From the NCBI GenBank assembly GCA_021234155.1, contig JAJEKV010000328.1, positions 124,001 to 188,000 on the forward strand: 64,000 nt of DNA, in the 5' to 3' direction. Numbering within the stretch: position 1 is the first letter of the stretch; every line of letters starts with the position of its first letter. A model generated the notes under the pieces. That model saw only the letters and a list, made by a program, of their open reading frames with translations, was not told where the DNA came from and made no database searches. Positions 33,880 through 44,889 of the stretch are shown in pieces. The stretch comes from Isoetes taiwanensis. Taxonomy: Eukaryota; Streptophyta; Lycopodiopsida; Isoetales; Isoetaceae. A program made the position numbers and the translations under genes.

Positions 33880-35170
33880 CCCTCTGGGATCCCCAAATTT
33901 GAACACCTCCGGGATCCCCAGTTCGCGGAGGGGAGAAATTAGACCTTTGACCCTTAGAGGAAAAAAAGTAAAAAAATATTCCTTCCCCTGATGGTGATCC
34001 CGGAGGACGAAATCGTCCACATGGTGATCCCGGAGGACGGAATCGCCCGCATGCCGATCCCGGAGGCGGGGATCACCAACACGTGATCCCATCCTTCGGG
34101 ATCACCAGCTCGCGGACGGGACAAATTTGAAAACCTTAGAACCTTAGACCCTTGGAGGAAAAAAGATTACGTCCGCCTGATGGCGATCCCGGAGGACGGA
34201 ATCGCCCGCATGGTGATCCCGGAGGCGGGGATCACCAACACGTGATCCCGTCCTTCGGGATCACCAGCTCGCGGACGGGACAAATTTGAAAACCTTAGAA
34301 CCTTAGACCCTTGGAGGGAAAAAAATAAAAAAAGATTCCGTCCACCTGATGGTGATCCCGGAGGCGGGGATCACCAACACGTGATCCCGTCCTCCGGGAT
34401 CCCCAACTCGCGGACGGGACAAATTTGATAACATTAGAACCTTGGAACCTTAGAGGAAAAAAAAATAACAAAAAGATTCCGTCGTGATCCCGGAGGTAGG
34501 GATCACCAACACGTGATCCCACCCTCCGGGATCCCCAGCTTGCGGACGGGACAAATTTGATAACATTAGAACCTTGGAACCTTAGAGGAAAAAAAAAAAA
34601 AAGATTCCATCGTGACCCTGGAGGCGGGGATCACCAGCGTGATCCCGTCCTCCGGGATCACCAGCTCGCGGATGAGACAAATTTGATAACATTAGAACCT
34701 TGGAACCTTAGAGGAAAAAAAAATAAAAGATTACGTGCTGTGATCCAGGGGAGGGGATCACCAACCGCGATCCCGCCCCTCAGGGATCACCCGCTCGGAT
34801 GGGACAAATTTGATAACATTAGAACCTTGGAACCTTAGAGGAAAAAAATATAAAAAAAAGATTTTGTCCGCCTGATGGCGATCCCGGAGGACGGAATCGC
34901 CCGCATGGTGATCCCCGAGGCGGGGATCACCAACACGTGATCCCATCCTCCGGGATCACCAGCTCGCGGATGGGACAAATTTGAAAACCTTAGAACCTTA
35001 GTACCTTGGAGGAAAAAAAATCAAAAAAGGATTCCACCTGATGGTGATCCCGGAGGCGGGGATCACCAACACATGATCCCGTCCTCCAGGATCCCCAGCT
35101 CGCGGACGGGACAAATTTGAAAACCTTAGAACCTTAGTACCTTGGAGGAAATTTATCGTCGACGGGATAT
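33880..35170. repeat. Internal tandem array of TIR-like palindromic units (about 8 copies)
   Basis: About eight head-to-tail units of roughly 130-170 bp each contain GATCCCGGAGGCGGGGATCA, a spacer, GTGATCCCGTCCTCCGGGATC, then CAGCTCGCGGACGGGACAAATTTGA-type sequence, CCTTAGAACCTT words and an A-run. The ACAAATTTGA mark recurs near 34,130, 34,280, 34,413, 34,551, 34,677, 34,805, 34,975 and 35,115. The GC cores can fold into stem-loops and match the words of the terminal repeats. The array sits exactly between the 3' ends of the two convergent MULE genes. Apparent ORFs inside are composition artefacts. Confidence 0.9.
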
Positions 35171-35299
35171 GCTCCTCCGGGATCACTGGATAGACACTTT
35201 ACCATACATTACATTTAAACATTACATTTAGTGATATGCATTGAAAGATTGAGAAATACAAGTTCTGAAACTCATGTTTCAGGCCCCAAAATTTGGGAA

Positions 35300-38060
35300 T
35301 CATGGCACCTTGCATGAAGCCTCCATCTCAACTTCCTTCCAACTCTTCCTTGCTTTCTTCACCTTACGTTTTCCAAGTTCTATCACAGGCTTCAGCCGTG
35401 ACAAGCTAATACCACAGTTCATCTCCAAGGCAAGCTCAGGTAGACTTGATATATTAGTGCTCATGCCAGCTATGTCATCCATCTTCTCAAGTCTAAAGTC
35501 GAGCTGCCTCATGAGAGAATCAGTTGCAACTAAAATGTTAGGATCTTTTCGAGCCCTAGACATCACGCTAGCAATTACCGCCTCCAAGGAGGCCTGAGTC
35601 TTCATCAAGTCCATTTGACTGCATGTTTGCAAGGGAGTTTGCAAGGGAGACTCTTCTCCTAGGCATACTACCTCAAGCACCTCGGATCCCTGGTCTCCAC
35701 AACTCTCTTGCACGGCTTCGTATGGCTTCAGGTGGTCCATGCCCCCACCTATTGTCCCATATTGGGAACCCAACACCTGTAAGAGATCTTGATCCATGTA
35801 ATTGCCAAGCATTTGCATAACTTTTACCTGATGCTTACATAGATTCCCCTTGGTTTCCCAAGGGCAATCACAACATGCCCAATTCTTGTGTGCTCCAGCA
35901 ACAAAATACGGGCCCTGTCCAAGAGTGCACTCGCTTTGCACTTCAGCCTCGCCCGCCTCGAAGTTGGTAAATGTGACTTGTTAATTCGGCAATATTCCGA
36001 AGCCTCTAATTGCGACTCTACTATTTGTTTCTGTGAGGTGTTTACTACAAATCCATTTTCCTTCATAGACCTAGAACATAGCTATATATCAATCATTTGC
36101 AAGGTAAATTAGACTAGGTAGTGGTATATAAATGTTACGTCATGTAAGCCATGTGTATCTCCACATTGTTAGTGAGAATGTATAGCAACCAGTCAATTCT
36201 CTTGCCTCGAAGTGCACGTTTACATATGCCTAGGCGCAACTTAAGGGCAGCATGCCATGCCTCTATGGCAGCATTGGTCTCTTGATTGGAGTGCATGTAC
36301 ATTCTTGTAGCCAATACCCATTCACAGATGTTCTTAGTCCACTCCTTACTCATGTAGGCCAACAATTTAGGGTATTGAGGATACTTCCTCGCCAACTCTT
36401 TCAACCTCTTGAAGCTTTCCTTACAGCTTCCTTGTACTCCTCACCATACTCGTTGTCCCCTACAGGACCCTCTGTCTTGTACATTATATTCCCTGGCTCC
36501 TTGAACATTTCATTTCTATGCACCTTACTCCTTACATTTTTACGTAGCCACTTAATCCAAGCTCTTCTCACATGCCAAATGCATATTTACACATGCACGT
36601 TTGAGAAAACCTGCAAGTGCACAATGTCAGTCCATAGTGTTAGAAAGTATGCAAGAAAGTATAAGAAAGGGGAAGGGTGATAAGTTGCCTGGGAACTTAC
36701 ATTTTTTACGGCCTTGATTTCAACATCAGCATCATCAGTAATGATGCAAGAAGGGTACCAATCCGGATCATCCAGGCATAGTGAATCCTTTAGTGCTTTC
36801 AACCACTTAGTTATAGCCCTAGTTTTTTGAGAATTGGTTATGACATATGCCAATGGCAAGCCATTGCAATGGTCATCGAAAGCAATGAGTGTAAAAAGAT
36901 AGTACCTGCATAATAGAAACCAATAGCTCTCAATGGATCTAGAATTGAAATGCTATAGCCATTTTAAATGGACTATGGAAAAGATCTAGAATGGAAATGA
37001 ACCCAAAATAGTGTACCTATTGTCATTAGTTTTGAAGGTTGCATCCATGCAAATGACCCTATTCTTTCCAAACTTCAGCATTGCCTCTCTTTGGATTGGA
37101 GTCATCACTCCCAATTGGAACGTGTCACCATGTTCATAGAAGAACACGGACTCTAGATGTTGTTGCACCCACATGTTGATGCTAGTGGGAAGGTCTTCAT
37201 GTAGCTTCCAAGTGTTTCTAACAACACTCTTCTCAATGTTGTAAACATCCCGGATCTTCAGCATGTCATCCCTACACGTACTATCCTTGCCATGCACATC
37301 GAGTTTAAATCGCCACCTCTCCTCGTGCATGTTCATAACACTTCGTGGGGTGTGCCAATGCACGAGCTTTTCTCTAACCCATTCCCTCAATTCCTGAGTT
37401 AGCTTGAATCTGATACCTTTCTCTACGTCAACAAATTTACCATGGGAAGGCTCACCTTAGAGATTTCTATGCTCAAACCCATAGTAAGTAACTTGCGAGC
37501 AATCTGGGAGAAGGTAGAGTTGCCTAATGGTAAAATGGCATTGGCAGCCCCTACGCACACTCTCACCCCTCTCAACTCTTTTCCTGCGTGTGCCAAGTTG
37601 ACGTGGTCCATCAGCAACCACGTGAGTGTTCAAAGTCTTGTCTTGGGGACTATATGTGCACCAATACCTGTTTTGAGTGTTCAAAATTAGTGCATGAAAG
37701 TAGTGCATGTACATCTAAGAATTAAATATACTTATGCTACAATGTTTTTTACTACAGAAACAACACAAGTAAACTAGAGGATAGGGTTTTAGAAATACAT
37801 ACCTCTTCATAGTCAAATAAGAATCCCTGGTTGGCCTCTGTAGCACCCTCTCGGGATTGGAACTCCTTAAGTAAAAACTGCACGGTGCCACACAATTTCT
37901 TTGCTCTCCAAGAATGAAGTCTTCAACCCGGTTTGTTGGGAAGTAGCAGGTCCAGACAAGCATTTCTCCACCTCCATGTACAGAAGGAACTTGATGCTCT
38001 TCGGGAAACCAGTGTAGGTTGTTGTGGTCGAAAATGCCATTAGGGGGTGACTCCACATGT
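35300..38060 (-). pseudogene. MULE transposase (MuDR-type, DDE, SWIM zinc finger)
   Basis: Reading from about 38,056 down, several exons encode, in order: an N-terminal region; a zinc/FAR1-like segment (RRGCQCHFTIRQLYLLPD, about 37,560-37,500); and a DDE core. The first Asp of the core is in ICMDATFKTN (about 37,045). The following exon has LPLAYVITNSQ. The second Asp is in CIITDDADVEIKAV (about 36,735), then ICIWHVRRAW. The catalytic Glu lies in NAAIEAWHAALK (about 36,265). A SWIM finger CCDCPW..KGNLCKHQVKV (about 35,870-35,825) follows, then a C-terminal tail of about 170 residues ending at 35,300. Introns with GT-AG borders separate the parts. In-frame TAA codons near 37,457 and 36,587 interrupt otherwise continuous coding, so it is probably inactive unless those stops lie in unrecognised introns. 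The gene runs towards the Ulp1 gene. Confidence 0.9.
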
Positions 38061-38409
38061 ATTTTAGCACGCAGCTGGGAATGGCGAGAAAGGGAGCTCA
38101 GATATACATTTCTTATCTCCTAAAAATAATCTTAAGCAGATAAATACCTGTGCTATCTTCTCCTCCAGCCCCCAAACGTCCATAGCTGCCGGCCGCCGAA
38201 CATCCGTCGTGGATGCAGCGATTGTAGAGACATTACGGAAGACAAAGCGGGATCGAGGGTGGTTTCCAACATCCCAGGTGTCCAGATCTCAATGGTTGGT
38301 CCGTGCATGGGCTGGCATGTACAAAACCAGCCGCTCGATCAGTCCACGGTCGCTAGCCACCGTCGATTTTCATGCATAAAGTACATGGGGATCCCAGAGG
38401 CGAGGATCG

Positions 38410-38965
38410 CCCGCTCTCGACCACCGCAATGCAGTGATCCCGGAGGCGTTTTTTCACGAAAAGTCCTCGGAGATCCCGTGAGGGCAGCATTTTCCCGGGG
38501 CCCCGATGTCGGCCGATGTCGGCCATGGTGGTGATCCCGAAGGCCGGGATAACCTGGCGTACATCGGGCGGACGATATTGGCCGAGCGATGGTGATCCCG
38601 GAGGAGGGGATCACACCCATCGGATTCGGGGATCCCGGAGGAGGGATTCACCACGGCTGATATCGGGCGCGATTATTGGCCACATACATTACATGGGGAT
38701 CCGGAGGCGGGGATCACGTGTTGGTGATTCCGGACGGCGGGATCACCCCGTACTTTTTATGGCTATACCGGAGGCGGGGAACAACACGGACGACCCGGAT
38801 GTGGCGCGGAAGCGGACGGCCAAGATTGGTGCAGGGCCCCTCACGTGTGCCAGTACGGTGAAACGGAGGGGCCTGGAACGGGTTCCGTCAAGCCCTGGTG
38901 GTGATACCGGAGGATGGCATTTTTACCTCCGGGATCCCCAAACCAGGGTAAGACTATCCTGAGCC
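38410..38965 (-). repeat. Right terminal inverted repeat of the MULE
   Basis: Inverted copy of 24,707-25,393, ending GACTATCCTGAGCC at 38,952-38,965. It contains the same CGGGATCACC words, the GGCCGATGTCGG motif and a stretch matching the left copy around the CGTACTTTTTATGGC block (about 38,750). It is about 130 bp shorter than the left TIR because of indels. Confidence 0.88.
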
Positions 38966-38974
38966 TTTAAAATG
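38966..38974. repeat. 9-bp target-site duplication, right (TTTAAAATG)
   Basis: Exact copy of 24,698-24,706, directly abutting the right terminus. Confidence 0.93.
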
Positions 38975-38982
38975 CTCCTGAT

Positions 38983-39095
38983 GCTAATGCCAACAAACCA
39001 ATGGGCAGCAAACTACAACAAACCGTCTCAGCTAACAATTCAGCTTGTTCATATCTTCCATATAATCAGCATAAGGAAACATGTTATGCTACCTA
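38983..39095 (+). repeat. Host sequence homologous to the MULE left flank
   Basis: ACAAACCGTCTCAGCTAA and TTGTTCATATCTTCCATAT here (39,018-39,065) match 24,571-24,630 (ACAAACCGTCTCAACTAA, TTGTTCATATCTTCCATAT), with ATGTTATGCTA shared further on. Diverged direct repeats of host DNA therefore lie on both sides of the MULE. From 39,100 to 39,830 I see no gene. Confidence 0.65.
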
Positions 39096-40608
39096 TACAT
39101 GGAATCACGGACAAAGAAAAGGATCTGTAAGGCATCGGCAGCAAAAGCAGCTCAGAATAAGAAGGTTTTCACTTGTGTTTGACAAATCCTGATAGCGATT
39201 ATATGAGAGCTTTGAAATTCAATCCATACTGATTCTAAACCCTTGTTTCCATCCTCCAATTGCACAAAAGCAGGGCTGCCAAGCCAAAAAGCAGAAAAGG
39301 AATCGATGAGTCATGGATCTGTCAGAAGGGGAGACTGGCCAAGAATTAGCACAATCTACAGAAAATACTTGCATATTTTTTGTGCAATAGAGGTTAAATC
39401 GCGCCGATATGTCTTTCGAGCATACCTTCTCTTGTTCAAGAATGTCACTCGTCTATCCCGACTAAGCAATTCCGGCATGGTTTTCGCGCGAAACTGGTAG
39501 TCTGAACCAAATAAAACTCGCCATGCAAGAAGGCTCAAAGCAAATCTGTCCTCCGTGCCATAACACTGCCGGACAAAACCTGACCTGAAGGCACAATGTG
39601 AAGCTTGCCATGCTGCCAAGTCGGCACCAAGAACACCTGCCGAAACCTATTTTCCCAAGGCTCGACACCATAGCTCTGTAGGAAAAAACTATGGAGCATT
39701 TTTGCAAAGTTCGGGGAGCTGCGCCATAGTTAGAAGGCAGAGCATGAAGCCTGCCATGGCGCCAGGTTCTCCTCGAAGCGGTTAGCTACCCTGCGATCTG
39801 CCATGTTGGCATAAGCCGATGACCAGGATGGCCCCAATTATCAACGATACCCACTTAGTATTTTTACTAAATCTCAACCGTTAGATTTTGTTTATGACTA
39901 TGACTCAACGGCCATGATTCATTTGTTCATCAAGCCAGGCAACCCCCCATAAGAATATATATAAGTTAGATATCAGAAGTTTAGACAAGTCCTGTCATTT
40001 TTGTTGTCTCACCTCCTCTCTAGAGATTTCATGTATTATTCAAGATTTTCTCTTGTTCTCTTAATTCTTCTTGTTCTTCAGTTTTCTGCTCTTCTTGTTA
40101 TTGCAAATCCCCCGTGACACTTTCCTGTAAAAGAGTTATTTCTTGGACTCTAAAGTTCTCACAAAGGATCGTCCTTCAAGCTCTCCCCAATCCGGACCCT
40201 AAACACTGTCGCCAATTGGCAGGTGCTAGCTCTTTTCTTCTCCGATGTCTTTTCAGACTTTCACTTGAGAAGAGCTCCTCCGCCAGATTGCTTCTCCTTT
40301 GGCTCGACAACAATGACAGGATGCTGTTCATGACTCTTATTATGGCGATTATGATATCTAAGGTGGTCGTCCATGTTCTCGTGCTCATTTGGCACCACCC
40401 ACCCCTCAAACCTCTTTACGTCTAGGGTCCCCTACGCATTGTCGAAATTGTTTTCAACCCCATTCACCTTGACAAACCCCTGTTCATCGGACCCCGCCAT
40501 ATTTTCAAACTCCAGAAAGCACTTACGTTCATATTCTAACCATGCCAATGCCAGTTTCCTCCCAACCCACTTCACCTCAACATGGCATAGCCTATTCTCC
40601 GGTCTCTT

Positions 40609-41830
40609 TTGGTCCCATCTATGTCAATGAGTTTCCCTCGTCACCTATCTCTTCAACCTCCGGTTAATGTTTATAATATTGGTGACCTCACACTCGATCT
40701 TGAGGGCTGCCATGTTCCACCAATTCCTCACAGCAAGATCACTACCACCACGGCCACCTCTAGGCTTTTCGATAATGGCCCTTACTACAATCATGGGAGG
40801 CCCCTCCGTTTCTCATGCCACTTGGCACTCTCAAGTCCCATACCACCACCTCAGCATGTTTCTGCTCCCGTTGTTCCTTCCGTTTTCACTTCAGGCTTAA
40901 ATCTGAAACTTCCTTATTCCATCTTTGGCAACACTAAAGGCAAGCCCATTATGGACCAAAGCGCACAGGCACATATGAAAAATTTGAGGCACTTACTATT
41001 CTTAATGGACATTCTCAACCACAGATTAAGTTTCATATTTTTTCTACCACATTGTGTGGTGCACCTCATCAATGGTTCATGGCAAATAAAAGGCACTAGA
41101 AACAAAGCTGGACGGACATGAAAGCCGCTTTTCTCGCTCACCATAGTTCTCATGATCAACAACTTTTGAAGCAGCTCAATGAACTTCAACAACAGGCCAT
41201 GGAATCTGCTCGAGACTTTGCTAGCCATCTGCTCATTCTTGTGGGCAAGTTTAAGGAATATTCCACGCAAAGTCAGATCTTAGTCTAGTTTCTCCAAGGT
41301 GTACCTTCAACGATTTGACTCAAGTATTTCAGACCAAAGGCTATTGAATTGGTGATTCATTCTATCAATGTCTCTTCTCGGGGTGTTGCCTTAATGGAAT
41401 TCCCCTTCATGCCTCCCGCGGCAGTACCTCACAACTCTGTGACTCATCAACAAATCTGGTGCCATCTTTGTAAGTATCAAGGCCATCTTGCTAATTCTAC
41501 TAAGGACCGCCTCGTTGCAAAAGGTGCAATATGTATAACCACACCACAGAAGAATGTACGCATGCTACCCCCACGCACTTCCACCAGAAAATAGTCTTCC
41601 AGGTAGAAACTGCACCTCAGCAAATGCCACATCAGCGTGGCCAGTCTTCAAGGCAACCTTTTGATCCTGCTAAAGCCCAATGCTATCATTGTAGAGAATG
41701 GGGATATACTACTACGATGTGCCCTCAACTTCCTCAAGTTCAAGACCCGTTACCAGGTACCAACTACACAGCTTTTGTTCGTCTCACTACCTATCAACTA
41801 TGGGTGGCTAATGGCAAATAGGGTCCCCGA
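40609..41830 (+). pseudogene. gag remnant of the 40-kb Ty3/gypsy element
   Basis: Fragments in three frames correspond to the gag of the 56-kb element: YSIFGNTKGKP.MDQSAQAHMKN (40,915-40,985), the capsid stretch with the equivalent of HQWFMANK (41,065-41,095), and IWCHLCKYQGHLAN (41,453-41,495, a zinc knuckle whose last Cys is lost). CYHCREWGYTTTMC (41,680-41,721) is a second knuckle in which the His has become Tyr. Gag packages element RNA into particles. Numerous shifts make this copy non-coding. Confidence 0.75.
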
Positions 41831-41902
41831 CCCATGTTGAAGAGATCGCCCTGTGCACCTCAACAACAATGACAACTTACACAAGCCACTCCACGGGCCA
41901 CT

Positions 41903-42682
41903 TTGGATCAACAAGCTCAAGAAGAAATTTATCAGGCGTTAAATCCTCCAGTTCAAAATTCAAATTGGGTAGGGTTTGTGTCATGCCACACCCACGGTAC
42001 TCGACCCTATCAGCTCACACCTCAGGGCACATGTCCTGTCTACGCTGTTGACACTATTCCTGCGGATTCTCCCCCAAAGTCAGTCCATTTTGCGCCTGAT
42101 CTTGACCACCTTATGTCACATGTTATGCCCAAAGTTCGACAAAGTATTTGTCTTATGCAAACAGCAGAAGAACATACACTTGTAGATGTTCATGCTAACA
42201 CCCGTTTCAGAAAAGGGGTGCTGAACCTTCTGCCTCCACGCCACCATCACGCACTCGTACATACTCCAATATTGCTGCTGAAAGTCGCAGCCTCCTTACC
42301 CAGAGAGCCTGCCTCAGTGGATACAACGAGAGTTGCAATCAGTATCCCTTTGGAATTCCAAGAGGAACTTGTTAAATCAAGATTCCTCTCAGTGGCTCAT
42401 GCTAACATGGGAAACCAACAAGTCAACCATGTCCAGATCGATGGAGGAAGTGCTATTAATCTGTTCATGGATAAACTTCGGCATCAATTAGGCATCAAAC
42501 AGTTATATTGTGCCCCTTATGACATCAAACTTGCCAATTGTCACATTATACGACCTCAAGATATTACCCCGCAGCTGATTATTAACATCAATGAACTCAA
42601 ATTCCCCCTCGAATTTGGCGTTTGGAGGGCAGGGGAAGATCCAGACGATTATGAAATGCTGATTGGCCATCCTTTCCTTTGA
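41903..42682 (+). pseudogene. Aspartic protease region of the 40-kb Ty3/gypsy element
   Basis: A 259-residue open frame ends at 42,680. It includes LDQQAQEEIYQALNPPVQ, the region before protease, and the protease itself: HVQIDGGSAINLF (active-site D-G-G, about 42,432), IKLANCHIIRPQ, KFPLEFGVWRAGEDPDDYEMLIG and HPFL. It is co-linear with 57,990-58,890 of the downstream element, but lacks about 60 residues before the protease. A TGA replaces an Arg/Gln codon directly after HPFL. It is one of the longer surviving frames of this copy. Confidence 0.8.
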
Positions 42683-43069
42683 CAAGATAAGAGTATCCAT
42701 TATTGGGCTATTGATCAATTGGATATCACAGATGGTCACTTAAATGCTACTATGGATCTTGTAACGGGTCAACTCATTGCTGTGGAACATGCTCAATCGT
42801 CCTTTGTGACAATGATTCATATGATATACACAATATCTATCAAGTCCAAGCTTCTGTCACTAAACTACCTTTGCCAGCTTATCCTAAATATGTTAATCCT
42901 TGTGGTGACATGATTTTGGATCAAGATCATGTGATAACCATCTTATTTGATCGTTACCTGGCGTCTTGTCATCAAGTTAATCTAGTACCTTCTCTGAAGG
43001 AGCCAAATCACGTTAATCCTCCTGAGGATACTATCACTCTCATGCACAAACCTTTAGTTGATTCGGAAC

Positions 43070-43895
43070 AAGCCAAATTACCGTGACCGGGTGGAAGCTA
43101 AAATCGATAAACTTCTGGCTACCGGTCTCATTTTCCGAATGGGAGAACCCTATCATCATTGCTCTCAAACACAATGGTAAGATCCGCGTTTGCATGAATT
43201 ACCAAAAATTAAATCAGGCTACAGAGTGGGATCATTTTCCATTGCCTTTTACAGATCAAGTTCTGGAATGTATTCCTTTATGGATGGCTTTTCGGGTTAC
43301 AATCAGATCTCTATTCATCTCGAAGATCAATTGAAAACCATATTCACCACGCCGTGGGGCACTCTTGCCTATAAAGGTTCCCTTCGGTCTCTCAAATTCA
43401 CCCTTCACATTTCAATGCATTATGCTTTATGTTTTTCAAGATTACGTGAAAAAAAATGCCTTTCTTCAAATTTTTCAAGATGATTTCTCGACTTACAGCA
43501 CAGAAGAGGATCACGTTTCCAAACTGGAGCTCATTTTTCAAAAATGTGACGAATCTGGCATCCGTCTCAACCCTGAAAAGTGCACTTTCTGTGTCATTTC
43601 TGGCTTCCTTCTCGGACATGTGATTAGCAAGCAAGATATCACCACGGATCCAACAAAAATCAGTTGTGTCCTGCAAGCCAAGCCCCCTCCCCCCCCAATA
43701 TCAAGGAGACTAGGTATTTTCTTGGCAAAATCATCATTCCTGTATTGGCAGTGAAAGTTGATCCTATCCATAAAGTTACACAGGACGAAGCAAATTGGGC
43801 TTGGAATCCCCGTGCAGTGGCGGCTTTTTAATAGTTGAAGGTCTTACTCACTCAGGCTCTGGTTCTTGTACCTCCTCAGTGGGATAAACCCCGGA
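43070..43895 (+). pseudogene. Reverse transcriptase remnant of the 40-kb Ty3/gypsy element
   Basis: Overlapping frames give ENPIIIALKHNGKIRVCMNYQKLNQATE, the YSFMDGFSGYNQ block (43,270-43,306), PWGTLAYK, FLQIFQDDFSTYSTEEDH (the YxDD position reads FQDD, as in the 60-kb copy) and RLNPEKCTFCVISGFLLGHV. A CCCCCTCCCCCCCC run at 43,682-43,697 adds a shift. Homology to the other element ends at the start of RNase H. About 180 residues between protease and RT are deleted or scrambled relative to the better copy. Confidence 0.8.
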
Positions 43896-43899
43896 GTGA

Positions 43900-44880
43900 G
43901 GATGTCACTCTGCTGAAGGGGTCACCTTAGAGATATGGAACTGGCAAACAGATATAGGTCTATAAGAGAGTTCAAGTTGGGAGAAAGTGTTTAGTTTAAG
44001 ATCAAAGTCAAACTAGCAAAAGGCACACCAGAAGGCTTTAGCAATATACGGCTTGCTAAGTTTGTATTTTGGGTATCACTAGACTGCAATTGTTGGCTAA
44101 TCTTTTCCCTTGGTATCCAAAGTCAAAGTCAACATCATTTAGAAGGTCAAAGTTGTTAGGCATTTAGATTGGTTGAAAAAAGATACCAAGTTAGGCGTTT
44201 AGATTGGTATTACCAAAAACGGGGGTTGGGGGTCATAGGATCATATTAGTGGGGACCAACTCATATTATCTTAATAACTGTGTGCAACACAATAATTAAA
44301 TTGAATGGTTCTAAAAACATCCCTTTAGTCGATAAACTAGAAGCCATGACATGAGGAGAGATACAAGAGACATGTATATCAAAAAGTTCTGGTATAATCC
44401 AGCATTTTCCAAGTTTCGGTTATCTCTTTCTGTGGCTAACCTCACCATGGCATTGCCATCATTTATTGATCGAGTTGTGACCTTAATATCCAAGGTGAAC
44501 CAAGCAGGAGACACATTTTTTGTTGATATTTGTGTTGATGAGTTTATACGTTTTCTTGCAGATTTTTCTTAAAGGGGTTATACTTCATTCTTACTCCGTT
44601 GCTTTTGAAGGAGGAATTGTGTTCAAAGCTGCATTATCAAATCTGGGAATTATTTTACCATAAAACCCTAGCTCCAAAAGTTTTTCTTTGCGGAAGTGTG
44701 TGCCCTGTTAGTCTGTTGCCCAGTTGGAAATCCTAGAGCCAACCAACAAATGTAGCAGCCAATGTAAAACGTCCAAGAGATTTTAAGGGCCATTGATCTG
44801 CAAAAAATAATTTGGTAAAATCATTTCTTATCACCAATTACATGGCTAGATAAATGACCCGCAACGTCAAACCTCAAAGT
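43900..44880. other. No supported gene
   Basis: AT-rich sequence with scattered short frames. The 44,351-44,572 frame (73 residues) has no recognisable motif. It may be intronic or old transposon DNA. Confidence 0.4.
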
Positions 44881-44889
44881 AATGCCTTC

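Larger units (their letters stand above)
24707..38965. mobile_element. 14.26-kb Mutator-like element (MULE) carrying a Ulp1 gene, with nested LINE
   Basis: Both ends carry the inverted terminus GGCTCAGGATAGTC followed by TTACCCTGGTTT, and both are flanked by the perfect 9-bp duplication TTTAAAATG. The long GC-rich TIRs extend inward about 690 bp on the left and 555 bp on the right. Inside are a plus-strand zinc-finger/Ulp1 protease gene (about 25.5-33.65 kb), a minus-strand MULE transposase (38.1-35.3 kb) and, between their 3' ends, an array of TIR-like repeats. A minus-strand LINE (26,820 to about 32,340) interrupts the protease gene. Without the LINE the element would be about 8.7 kb. MULEs that carry Ulp1-like genes (Kaonashi-type) are known in plants. 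In-frame stops in both genes argue that this copy no longer moves on its own, but the exact TSD and aligned TIRs mean the insertion is not very ancient. Confidence 0.92.
39840..43900 (+). mobile_element. Decayed Ty3/gypsy element (Tat/Athila-like), 5' part
   Basis: This is a degenerate relative of the 56-62 kb element in the same orientation. An LTR-like leader (about 39,950-40,120) is rich in TTCTTGTTC and ends GCAAATCCCCCGTGACAC, matching GCAAATCCCGCGTGACAC at 56,168-56,185. Gag, protease and reverse-transcriptase segments follow. The element stops abruptly within the RNase H region near 43,895, where homology with the 60.4-kb sequence ends, so integrase and the 3' LTR are missing. Confidence 0.85.

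Noticed and set aside
34290-35190. Possible CRISPR-like regularly spaced palindromic repeats
   Set aside because: Units are contiguous 130-170 bp tandem repeats without unique spacers of constant length, in a eukaryotic transposon.
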